Assembly (NCBI GenBank): GCA_026014495.1
Contig: JAOZIF010000108.1
Location: forward strand, 1-34,103
DNA length: 34,103 nucleotides
Source: Candidatus Bathyarchaeum sp.
Lineage (GTDB): Archaea; Thermoproteota; Bathyarchaeia; Bathyarchaeales; Bathyarchaeaceae
Direction of reading: 5' to 3'
The position numbers and the translations under genes were made by a program. Below are positions 27,247-34,103 of this stretch, piece by piece. The notes below the pieces were generated by a model that ran no database searches, was not told the DNA's origin, and saw only the letters and a list, made by a program, of their open reading frames with translations. Position 1 is the first letter of the stretch. The number at the start of each line of letters is the position of its first letter.

Positions 27247-28044
27247 TTATTGTATGTGTACTTCTTTGGCTTGGCTCCATAGTGATTCAAAATAGTTCCT
27301 AACTATTTCGATAAGTTCTGTGCTGTCTGAATATAATACGCAATCTTCTTCTAAACCGCCCTCTTTTGGTGCAATGACGATATGCACCTCTTTTTCGTCA
27401 ATTATTGCTATTTTCGGAGTTATTTTGGGAATGTACCTGATTTCGAAGTGCGGAGACTTAGCCGAGAAATCTTCCAAATGTTTTATCGTTTTGGGGTCTT
27501 TCGGTTTTGCAATGATGTGCCTAGTTTTCACTCCCTTTTGGATAGCTTGTTCGAAACATTCTGGATAGTTGGTTATTACATAAAAAAGCCTCATGTCCGT
27601 AGCAATCGCGTCGACACTTTCTTGAGCTTTTAGAATTGCTTTAGCTGCAAGCTTGAGAGGTTTTTTTGTTTGGGGGATAAGAGTGAATGTTGGATGTACC
27701 CATTCAAGCGTGTTTGGTATGCTTGTTTTTTGGAACTTGTTTAATTCTTCTGCTTTAGCTCTTAATTTTGAAATATCCTTTTTTTTATTGTTAAACAAAA
27801 TTGAGGTAGCTTCCCGTAACGGAATCGCCCGGTACCTTGTTGGTCTTGATATTATTTTTTGAATCAACCCTAATTCATGCAATTCTTTTGCTACTCGATA
27901 GATGTCTTGACGTGCCAGTTTGGAATAGTCACGAGCTTCTTTTGCTGTTGCAGTTCCTAAGCACACTAGGGCAAAGTAAACCCTTGCTTGCAACTGAGTA
28001 AGTCCTAACTCTACTAGTGTCTGTATTTGTTTCTCTCCAACCAT
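27247..28044 (-). CDS. TrmB-family transcriptional regulator
   Basis: A 265-residue regulator with an N-terminal TrmB winged helix (LVELGLTQLQARVYFALVCLGTATAKEARDYSKLARQDIYRVAKELHELGLIQ), a coiled linker (residues ~85-110) and a C-terminal effector domain of the phospholipase-D-like type. TrmB regulators often sense sugars or metabolites; the ligand here is unknown. GGAG precedes the ATG. It is divergent from the large surface protein gene and could control it or acs. Confidence 0.88.
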   Translation of the reverse strand: MVGEKQIQTLVELGLTQLQARVYFALVCLGTATAKEARDYSKLARQDIYRVAKELHELGLIQKIISRPTRYRAIPLREATSILFNNKKKDISKLRAKAEELNKFQKTSIPNTLEWVHPTFTLIPQTKKPLKLAAKAILKAQESVDAIATDMRLFYVITNYPECFEQAIQKGVKTRHIIAKPKDPKTIKHLEDFSAKSPHFEIRYIPKITPKIAIIDEKEVHIVIAPKEGGLEEDCVLYSDSTELIEIVRNYFESLWSQAKEVHIQ

Positions 28045-28135
28045 TGCAGTCTCCTCTCCTGCAAAAAGGAATTTTTGCTGTATAGCATCATGGTCTTATT
28101 TGTATCTTGTGTCAGTTTGGGGACTTACGGTCACC

Positions 28136-28147
28136 CTATTAAATATC
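28136..28147 (+). promoter_or_regulatory. TATA box of the surface-protein gene
   Basis: The AT-rich CTATTAAATATC about 45-55 bases before the start codon. AAAGGAG lies close to the ATG. Predicted from sequence. Confidence 0.45.
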
Positions 28148-28191
28148 TATCTTTTGTAAGGCTCTAATCAAAAAAAGGAGAAAAAAATCAA

Positions 28192-30861
28192 ATGCAAAAA
28201 CATCAAACGAAAATGTTTAGTACTATCGTTTTAGTTCTAGTAATGACTACTGCTACAATTGTAGCAAGCTTACCCCTTGTTAGTGCACATGACCCTGCAT
28301 TGGACATTCAAACATACCCATACCTGTCTATTTCACCATCACCAACTGGTGTAGATCAAACTGTGTTTCTTATCTTCTGGCTTCACGGAGCTCCGCCAAC
28401 CGCATCCGGTATCGGCGGTGACCGCTGGCACGACATGACAATAACAATCAACACCCCTAGTGGAAACACAGAAACACTTGATGGCCTAACCACCGACGCT
28501 ACAGGATCAGGATACACAATGTACACTCCCACAGAAATTGGAGAATACGAGTTTATCCTCGACTACCCTGGACAGGTACTATCCTTATACAACCCCTACA
28601 ACGGTGTAGCTGGCAGCGATAGTGACTACATCGGCGACAACTTCCTACCCAGCACCACAACCGTATACCTGACTGTACAAGAAGACCCAATAGAGGCAAT
28701 CGCTGATTATCCACTTCCAACCGAATACTGGACACGTCCAATAGAAGGACAAAATACTGCATGGGCAAGCATTGGTTCACACTGGCTACGCGGAGCCCAA
28801 GTTGGAAGCAACATGGACTTTTGGCAGCAGGTCGGTGATGCACCTGACAGCGCACACATCATGTGGACATACGAAATGGAATTCGGAGGAGTTGTTGGAG
28901 GTGTCACCGAAATTTACGGTGTTGGCTTCTACTCAGGTGGTGCATACGAAGGCAGACTAACAAACTCCATGATAATTTCTGGAAAACTATACTTCCAGCT
29001 ACCACAAAACCACGTTGGCGGCTCACGCGGAATTGGCGCAGGATTCGTTTGCATTGACCTGCAAACTGGAGAAACAGAATGGATCAACGAAGACATGGGA
29101 ATAGCTACCAGCACAATGAAGGCTCAACTCTATAACTATGAATCAATGAATCAACACGGTGTTGTCGGCGGCGTAATTTGGGAAGTATCTGGCACCACAT
29201 GGATTGGCTATGACGCATGGACTGGAAACAACATCTACAACCTAACCAACGTTCCTTCAGGATATGAAGTATACACTGACAATGGCGAAATCGTGCGATA
29301 CGTTATTGACGGAGAAAACAACTGGTTGGCCTTGTGGAACAACACCTGTGAGCAACAAGGACTACACGGAGCAACAGGCACAGGCAGCAGCGCATACCAA
29401 TGGAGACCCGTCGGCAAAGAAGTTGACATGAGCAACGCATACTCATGGAACGTAACAATACCTGACCTACCTGGATTGGCTAGTCCTTCAATTATCGACG
29501 TTATCCCTGGCGACTTGATACTTGGCATGAGCACTTCATCCTCATTCAGGGACTTCTTAGCTGCAGACTACACTACAGTATGGGCTCTAAGTGACAGAGA
29601 CGACGGAACAAGAGGACAACTCTTGTGGATTCAGGACTATCCAGCACCCGAAGGTGACGTTAGCCGAGTAATTCCAACAGCATCACAAATTGACACAGTG
29701 AACCGCGTGTTCGTCATGAACGACAAAGAAACCTTTGCATGGTGGGGCTACAGCATAGACACTGGCGATCTAGTGTGGGGTCCAGTTGTTGCAACTGAGA
29801 CTGCCTTCTCATATTATGGTGGTGGATATGGAGCCGGACAAGTAGGCACTATGGCCTATGGAAACCTCTACATCCAAAACTATGGTGGAGAAATCGCTTG
29901 CATCAACTGTGCCAACGGAAACATCGAGTGGGTCTATGACGATACCAACAGCGGCGTTGAAACACCTTGGGGCAACTACCCAACCTTTATCGCTGCTATT
30001 GCTGACGGCAAAGTCTACGTCTTCAACAACGAACACTCACCAAACTATCCACTATACAAGGGCGAAGCAATGCGATGTGTCGACGCTTACACCGGCGATG
30101 AGATATGGAAACTGACATCTTGGGTTGGCCAAAGCGGTGGTGGAGGAGTTTCAACTTCTGCACTTGCAGACGGCTTCCTTGTCTACTACAACTACTACGA
30201 CAACCAAGTCTACTGTATCGGCAAAGGACCAAGCCAAACAACAGTTAGCGCACCAAACGTTGGCGTCTCATTGGGCTCATCTGTGCTCATAAGCGGCACT
30301 GTAATTGACACAGCCTCTGGAACAGAGCAAACAGAGCAAGCAGGACGATTCCCCAACGGCGTACCAGCAGTCTCTGATGAGAGTATGAGCGCGTGGATGG
30401 AATACGTGTACATGCAAAAGCCTTGCCCAACCAACGTGAATGGCGTTGAGGTGACTTTGGATGCTATTGATCCTAACGGAAACTACATCAGCATAGGCAC
30501 AGTGCGAAGCGACGCAAGCGGACTTTACAGCTGCCAGTGGACTCCTGAGATTGAAGGCAAATACACAATAATTGCCACTTTTGCAGGATCTAACTCATAC
30601 TGGGGCTCATACGCTGAAACCGCTATCGCAGTAGATCCAGCAACAGCAACATCAACACCAATAGAACCAGAGACTCCTGACACTGAAACGCCAGACACGG
30701 AGACACCTGATACTGAGACACCAGATACTGAAACACCAGACACAGAACAGCCAACAGCAGAAACAGCTTTGATTTCTACAGAAGTAGCAATCATAGCAGC
30801 AGTTGCAATAGCAGCTGTCATAGGCGTAGCAGCATTCTGGACACTACGAAAACGAAAATAA
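28192..30861 (+). CDS. Secreted, membrane-anchored PQQ-type beta-propeller surface protein
   Basis: An 889-residue exported protein. The signal peptide is residues ~1-33 (hydrophobic VLVLVMTTATIVASLPLVSA). Residues ~200-690 contain repeated W/Y-rich blades of the PQQ/quinoprotein-like propeller (e.g. CINCANGNIEWVYD, CVDAYTGDEIWKL). An Ig-like region at ~720-815 includes WTPEIEGKYTIIATFAGS. Then five ETPDT repeats, a single membrane helix and the RKRK stop-transfer tail. Such layouts are common in archaeal S-layer-type proteins. No catalytic site is evident and the ligand is unknown. Confidence 0.82.
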   Translation: MQKHQTKMFSTIVLVLVMTTATIVASLPLVSAHDPALDIQTYPYLSISPSPTGVDQTVFLIFWLHGAPPTASGIGGDRWHDMTITINTPSGNTETLDGLTTDATGSGYTMYTPTEIGEYEFILDYPGQVLSLYNPYNGVAGSDSDYIGDNFLPSTTTVYLTVQEDPIEAIADYPLPTEYWTRPIEGQNTAWASIGSHWLRGAQVGSNMDFWQQVGDAPDSAHIMWTYEMEFGGVVGGVTEIYGVGFYSGGAYEGRLTNSMIISGKLYFQLPQNHVGGSRGIGAGFVCIDLQTGETEWINEDMGIATSTMKAQLYNYESMNQHGVVGGVIWEVSGTTWIGYDAWTGNNIYNLTNVPSGYEVYTDNGEIVRYVIDGENNWLALWNNTCEQQGLHGATGTGSSAYQWRPVGKEVDMSNAYSWNVTIPDLPGLASPSIIDVIPGDLILGMSTSSSFRDFLAADYTTVWALSDRDDGTRGQLLWIQDYPAPEGDVSRVIPTASQIDTVNRVFVMNDKETFAWWGYSIDTGDLVWGPVVATETAFSYYGGGYGAGQVGTMAYGNLYIQNYGGEIACINCANGNIEWVYDDTNSGVETPWGNYPTFIAAIADGKVYVFNNEHSPNYPLYKGEAMRCVDAYTGDEIWKLTSWVGQSGGGGVSTSALADGFLVYYNYYDNQVYCIGKGPSQTTVSAPNVGVSLGSSVLISGTVIDTASGTEQTEQAGRFPNGVPAVSDESMSAWMEYVYMQKPCPTNVNGVEVTLDAIDPNGNYISIGTVRSDASGLYSCQWTPEIEGKYTIIATFAGSNSYWGSYAETAIAVDPATATSTPIEPETPDTETPDTETPDTETPDTETPDTEQPTAETALISTEVAIIAAVAIAAVIGVAAFWTLRKRK
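30670..30744 (+). repeat. Five tandem 15-base repeats encoding ETPDT
   Basis: Five in-frame copies differing mostly at third codon positions, encoding a Pro/Thr/Glu stalk before the membrane anchor. The number may vary between strains. Confidence 0.9.
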
Positions 30862-30867
30862 ACCAAA

Positions 30868-30898
30868 TTTTCCCTCCCTCTTTTTTTGGGAGTAAAAT
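30868..30898 (+). terminator. Terminator-like hairpin after the surface protein
   Basis: CTCCC and GGGAG arms around a T-rich loop, beginning shortly after the stop codon. Confidence 0.4.
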
Positions 30899-30935
30899 GT
30901 ATTGGAGGATTGGGGCTGAATGGGCGCCCTGCACG

Positions 30936-30983
30936 AAAATGAAAATAACTAAAGCGATAGTAGCCGCTTGAAATTTTCATTTT
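30936..30983. repeat. Two-tier inverted repeat in a 410-base gap
   Basis: Outer perfect 11-bp arms AAAATGAAAAT/ATTTTCATTTT enclose an inner AAGCG/CGCTT stem with an 8-base loop. The surrounding gap from 30862 to 31274 shows no gene. It could be a second transcript-end structure or a small RNA. Confidence 0.5.
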
Positions 30984-31274
30984 TTCTCCTCTTAATCGCG
31001 CGTGCGGGGGGTCTCAGCAAACCCTCTCTTCCTTTAATACATCCGATATGCTGGCTACAAACTTGGATTAAGCATCTGGCTGATGTGACTATGGGCAGTT
31101 TTTTTACGTTCAATTGTTGCATAAGGGTTTGTTACTTTTTTAATGGCAGTATTTTATAATACTAGAAACTATTGTTGGTTTTTAGTGTTTGATGTTTTTT
31201 TGGCTTACTTAAAAACTGCTATCTTTAAGTTGTGCGCAACTTTTGTGAACTGTTTGGTTTTGTAATCTGTTGGT

Positions 31275-31376
31275 TGGCGGGCCCGCAGGGATTTGAACCC
31301 TGGGTTTTCGGCTCCGAAGGCTTGCGCGTCACCTTTTTGGCGACTCGACGCCTTATCCAAACTAGGCTACGGGCCC
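31275..31376 (-). tRNA. tRNA-Arg(TCG) with a 24-base non-canonical intron
   Basis: After removing the intron the minus strand folds into a full cloverleaf: acceptor GGGCCCG/CGGGCCC (perfect), D stem GCCT/AGGC, anticodon stem TCGGC/GCCGA, loop CTTCGGA with anticodon TCG, T stem CAGGG/CCCTG with TTCAAAT. The discriminator is G and CCA is encoded. Without the intron removed the anticodon stem cannot form, which fixes the splice site between positions 29 and 30. Confidence 0.92.
31322..31345 (-). other. tRNA intron with bulge-helix-bulge splice motif
   Basis: 24-base intron. Exon 1 ends GCGT-CG and the intron's GCGC pairs with GCGT to give the 4-bp central helix (one G-U). Three-base bulges CGA and AAG are cut after their second base, and an inner GTCGCC/GGTGAC stem closes an AAAAA loop. 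This is the archaeal splicing-endonuclease motif, at position 29/30 rather than the usual 37/38. Confidence 0.88.
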
Positions 31377-31610
31377 TCCGAGAATAGATGTTATGATGAA
31401 TGATTAAAATCTAGCGGAGATTTGTTTCTGGTTGTGTTGTTGTTTTTTGCTGATTTGCCGCCAATTGTTGTTGTGCCTCTTGACACTTTTGTTTTAGCAA
31501 TATTGCTGCCGATTTTTTGGATATGCCTCTTTTTGTTCTCTAACTAGTGACAAACCATAAACTCCCTTAAATCGTACTTTAGCTAACGTCTGTAGTGGGG
31601 GATTAACTGT

Positions 31611-32099
31611 TTGAAGTCTAAACGGAAATCAGACTTTTGGACATCCTTGCTTCTCCTGCTGGTCACGATAGTTTTTTCGGCTGTAGCATACGTCCAATGG
31701 TACAGCTTGTCCTTTTTTGTTGGTTCCCTGTTTTTTGTCCACTGGCTTGGCATAGCAGCAACAATCTTCATCGCAGCAATAATCCCAGTTTACTATGTCC
31801 TTAAACGTAAACGACCAAAAAACATCAAAATGCTACTAAAAATCCATGTCTTTGGAAACCTCGTTTCTTTCATGCTGGTTTCAATACATTTTGCCCAAAA
31901 CATAGGAAGACTGTCTGGGTTCTATCTGAGACTAAACTTTGGATTTGTGTTGTTTTTGGTTCTAAGTATAATTGTTGCAACTGGAATGCTTGAAAGATTT
32001 GGGCACAACCCAAAAATTGCACGATACACAAGACCAATTCACAGATACACCGTAGTAATTTTCTATTTGATTGTAATCATTCATACACTGCAGGCCTAA
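31611..32099 (+). CDS. Small membrane protein with conserved-looking histidines, possible b-type cytochrome
   Basis: A 162-residue integral membrane protein with four hydrophobic segments (about residues 8-30, 34-60, 78-100 and 106-160 overall). Histidines sit in or near the membrane in FVHWLG, KIHVFG, VSIHFA, PIHRYT and VIIHTL, a spacing reminiscent of haem-binding membrane proteins. The family is not recognised and no function is claimed. It starts at TTG after a G-rich TAGTGGGGGA; a TATA-like CCTTAAATC is at 31565-31573. It stands alone between two tRNA genes. Confidence 0.65.
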   Translation: MKSKRKSDFWTSLLLLLVTIVFSAVAYVQWYSLSFFVGSLFFVHWLGIAATIFIAAIIPVYYVLKRKRPKNIKMLLKIHVFGNLVSFMLVSIHFAQNIGRLSGFYLRLNFGFVLFLVLSIIVATGMLERFGHNPKIARYTRPIHRYTVVIFYLIVIIHTLQA

Positions 32100-32154
32100 A
32101 TGTTCTTTAGAATTTGCTGTTCTCTGATTATGCCCACGTTCACACGTCAAGGTA

Positions 32155-32168
32155 ATGCTTTAATAAAT
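32155..32168 (+). promoter_or_regulatory. Likely promoter of tRNA-Ile
   Basis: GCTTTAATAAATG, TATA-like, 24-37 bases before the tRNA 5' end. Confidence 0.5.
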
Positions 32169-32191
32169 GTACGATTTTATGGTGTGTCTAT

Positions 32192-32269
32192 GGGCTTGTA
32201 GCTCAGTTTGGCTGGAGCGTTCGGCTGATAACCGAAAGGTCGAGAGTTCAAATCTCTCCAGGCCCACCA
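32192..32269 (+). tRNA. tRNA-Ile(GAT)
   Basis: Full cloverleaf: acceptor GGGCTTG/CAGGCCC, D stem GCTC/GAGC, anticodon stem TTCGG/CCGAA, loop CTGATAA (anticodon GAT), T stem GAGAG/CTCTC with TTCAAAT. CCA is encoded; no intron. Confidence 0.97.
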
Positions 32270-32491
32270 TTGTATTTTCACTTGACCACTTCAGATTATT
32301 CGAATTTCTCATGAAAAAAGGGTAGTTTAGAATCATCAGCAGAATTAAAGTAGCTTTTGGGCGAATAATCAACTATTTAGCATTCCTTCATGTTGTTTTT
32401 CGACTAAAAAAGGAATCCTTTTTGAAGCACTTTTGGGTTTGGAGATTATCTTCAAAAGCTTCTTTGTGCGCAACCCAAAAACTATTAGTTG

Positions 32492-33472
32492 TTATATTCG
32501 ATTCATCTCTTCGATTGGAATAATGCAGTGGGGAGCAAAAGTGACACTTTGTTCTCCCTCCTCTACCATGGCTGCTCCAGGGACGATTCCTCCAACCATG
32601 CATATTCCAAACCTGTCCATGCCCACCGGTATCCCGAGCACAGGCTCGTTAGGTTCCCCTAAAACAAGAACTCCTCCCCATTCCTTCTTGTGCAGTTCAT
32701 CAAGAATCTTCACAGTTCTCTCTCTTGCCTCAGAAGGTATCTCTCGCAAAGTAGCAAGTAACATACCTGAACCAGTTTTCAGTATACTTGAGATTGAAGT
32801 CATCTTCCTGTAAACAAACACTTCCAAGGGTGGTATTGTTGTTCCTTCATAGGAAATTATTTCTACGAACCTGATTGGTTTACGGTTTAGTACTTGAACC
32901 AGACCACCATGTTTGAAGAATAGTGGAATACCTGAATGAATTAGTATGCTGTCTAGCGTCAAGTTGCAGACCGTTAGCAGCGCAAGCTTTCCCTTGGGTA
33001 CAGATATGTCGCAGTATTCATCTTTTTCGTTCATCACTTTGAGGTATGGCGCTGACAGAAGGCTCATTCTCTGAAGCGCCTTCATCGTGTCCAATGTTTT
33101 GTTTTGCAGGTTTTTGTCCAGTAATGACACGTTCGTGACTACTGTTCCTGAATCTACTTCAGGGTTGTAATTGGCTGAGTACGCTAAAGACATGAAACGA
33201 GTTGTGGTGAACCCGAGCCTCTGGGTGGCAAGTGCTCTGCTCAGTTCTTCGAGACCGGGTTGGGTTATTGTTCGTCCTTTTCGATTGTGCCCCAGCACGA
33301 AACCTTTTGCTTCCAAAAGTTGAAGATGATATCTTACTGTTCTTTCGCTAAGGAGAAAGCCTTTTTTTCTCAGTTCCCTCTTGAGAAGTGTTGAACCCAC
33401 AGGGTCTGCGAATTCGCTCAAGATTCTCAGTATTTCGATTTCCTTTCTGGCGCTCTCGTTTTCGTGAAGCAT
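32492..33472 (-). CDS. nrpR: NrpR-type nitrogen regulatory repressor
   Basis: About 326 residues from ATG 33472. The ORF track has TTG 33496, which lies inside a palindrome. An N-terminal winged helix (EIEILRILSEFADPVGSTLLKRELRKKGFLLSERTVRYHLQLLEAKGFV) is followed by one NrpR effector domain (DUF128), with LGIPVGMDRFGICMVGGIVPGAA near the end. In methanogens NrpR represses nitrogen-assimilation genes and is released by 2-oxoglutarate. The gene follows glutamate dehydrogenase on the same strand, which supports a nitrogen role. A single effector domain, as here, is one of the known arrangements. Confidence 0.85.
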   Translation of the reverse strand: MLHENESARKEIEILRILSEFADPVGSTLLKRELRKKGFLLSERTVRYHLQLLEAKGFVLGHNRKGRTITQPGLEELSRALATQRLGFTTTRFMSLAYSANYNPEVDSGTVVTNVSLLDKNLQNKTLDTMKALQRMSLLSAPYLKVMNEKDEYCDISVPKGKLALLTVCNLTLDSILIHSGIPLFFKHGGLVQVLNRKPIRFVEIISYEGTTIPPLEVFVYRKMTSISSILKTGSGMLLATLREIPSEARERTVKILDELHKKEWGGVLVLGEPNEPVLGIPVGMDRFGICMVGGIVPGAAMVEEGEQSVTFAPHCIIPIEEMNRI

Positions 33473-33488
33473 GTAGCCACTTTCCCAG

Positions 33489-33512
33489 TTAATCAAAAAT
33501 TCAATTGATTAA
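33489..33512. promoter_or_regulatory. Palindrome TTAATCAA-N8-TTGATTAA before nrpR
   Basis: Perfect 8-bp inverted arms with 8-base spacing, 17 bases before ATG 33472 and between nrpR and gdh. A candidate NrpR autoregulatory operator. Confidence 0.5.
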
Positions 33513-33548
33513 GGGCACAATAAACCCCCAGTTTTCACGGCAATCCGT

Positions 33549-34103
33549 TTAAATCCATCCGCGAAGTTTCATCGTTTCAACCACGCGATTGACAGCAACT
33601 ACGTAGGCGGCCTTGCGCATGTTTACGTTATAGTTTTTAGCAGCATCTAGTACTGTGTAATATGCAGAACTCATTTTATGCGCTAGACGTTCGTGTACTT
33701 CCTCCAAGTTCCAGTAGAACATTGAAGCGTTCTGTACCATCTCAAAATATGAAACTGTTACACCGCCCGCGTTACAGAGGAAATCAGGTATTACGTGAAC
33801 GCCGTTTTCATAAAGAATAGCATCTGCTTCTGGCGTTGTTGATCCATTAGCTAACTCAGCAAGAATCTTGGCTTTAATCTTTGATGCATTTTCCTTTGTA
33901 ATTGCATTTTCTAACGCCGCTGCAATGAGTATATCCACGTCAAGTTCGAGAAGTTCACCGTTTGAGATTGATTGCGTATCTGGAGAATTGACAACCGAAC
34001 CTGTATCTGCTTTACAGGAGCAAACATTCTCAAGATTCAGGCCATTCTTGTTATATATGCCACCTTTAGAGTCACTTACTGCCACAACGTTAGCGCCAAG
34101 CAA
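33549..34103 (-). CDS. gdhA: Glutamate dehydrogenase, C-terminal part (cut by window end)
   Basis: Partial gene: 184 residues covering the NAD(P)-binding domain and the C-terminal helices. Segments such as GANVVAVSDSKGGIYNKNG, DVDILIAAALENAI, ANGSTTPEADAIL and PDFLCNAGGVTVSYFEMVQN are typical of hexameric glutamate/leucine dehydrogenases. It interconverts glutamate and 2-oxoglutarate plus ammonium. The N-terminus and true start lie beyond position 34103. It is upstream of nrpR on the same strand. Confidence 0.93.
   Translation of the reverse strand: MLGANVVAVSDSKGGIYNKNGLNLENVCSCKADTGSVVNSPDTQSISNGELLELDVDILIAAALENAITKENASKIKAKILAELANGSTTPEADAILYENGVHVIPDFLCNAGGVTVSYFEMVQNASMFYWNLEEVHERLAHKMSSAYYTVLDAAKNYNVNMRKAAYVVAVNRVVETMKLRGWI

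Noticed and set aside
30525-30980. 151-residue minus-strand ORF with VSGVS repeats
   Set aside because: Shadow of the ETPDT repeats read in antisense.
31393-31453. Possible C/D-box small RNA (ATGATGA then CTGA)
   Set aside because: Box spacing is plausible but there is no clear D'/C' pair or terminal stem, and the region is low-complexity.
32160-32372. Minus-strand ORF with a GLERFELSTFRLSAERS-like segment
   Set aside because: It is the antisense translation of tRNA-Ile, a frequent false annotation.

Overview
The window is chromosomal DNA from an archaeon. The evidence is a conserved Sm-like (LSm) / ribosomal protein eL37 gene pair, TATA-box promoters, a TrmB-type regulator, an NrpR-type nitrogen regulator, an AbrB-PhoU phosphate regulator, and a tRNA-Arg gene with an intron at a non-canonical position bounded by a bulge-helix-bulge motif. 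Non-canonical tRNA introns, an anaerobic (class III) ribonucleotide reductase and many TTG starts fit an anaerobic member of the TACK/Thermoproteota side, possibly Bathyarchaeia. That placement is inference; no 16S gene is present. There are no CRISPR arrays, insertion sequences or phage genes.

Layout. 1-2.7 kb: glutaredoxin and class III ribonucleotide reductase (nrdD). 2.9-6.2 kb: two radical SAM proteins and a flippase-like membrane protein. 6.3-7.4 kb: a threonine-synthase-like PLP enzyme. 7.4-11.8 kb (minus strand): a compact set of a CBS/ribosome-hibernation-like fusion, a 40-residue desulforedoxin-like protein absent from the ORF track, a PP-loop ATPase with a cysteine cluster, a D-Ala-D-Ala-ligase-like ATP-grasp enzyme and a GNAT acetyltransferase. 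Then pyrB. 13.5-20.4 kb: a phosphate island, with an AbrB-PhoU regulator divergent from pstS-C-A-B-phoU and two DUF47 (PhoU-like) paralogues. Then an arsenate reductase/low-molecular-weight phosphatase, pyrI (far from pyrB), an ArsR-like regulator with an Hsp20 chaperone, a pyruvyltransferase-nitroreductase fusion, LSm-eL37, acetyl-CoA synthetase, a TrmB regulator, a large PQQ-propeller surface protein, tRNA-Arg(TCG) with intron, a small His-rich membrane protein, tRNA-Ile(GAT), NrpR, and the 3' part of glutamate dehydrogenase running off the window.

How it works together. The pst/phoU block is a self-contained phosphate uptake and sensing unit. Its divergent promoter carries a perfect 10-bp inverted repeat that could be the AbrB-PhoU operator. 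ArsR-Hsp20 looks like a heat/stress operon with symmetric elements around its TATA box. NrpR beside gdh is a nitrogen assimilation unit with a palindrome in front of nrpR. The best candidate for an undescribed system is the five-gene minus-strand cluster at 7.4-11.8 kb, where a possible energy-sensing ribosome-binding protein sits with a small redox protein and three amino-acid/peptide-type enzymes.

Several starts were reassigned from Shine-Dalgarno position. hsp20 appears to start at CTG and pstA possibly at ATA; both would be missed by ATG/GTG/TTG-only gene callers.
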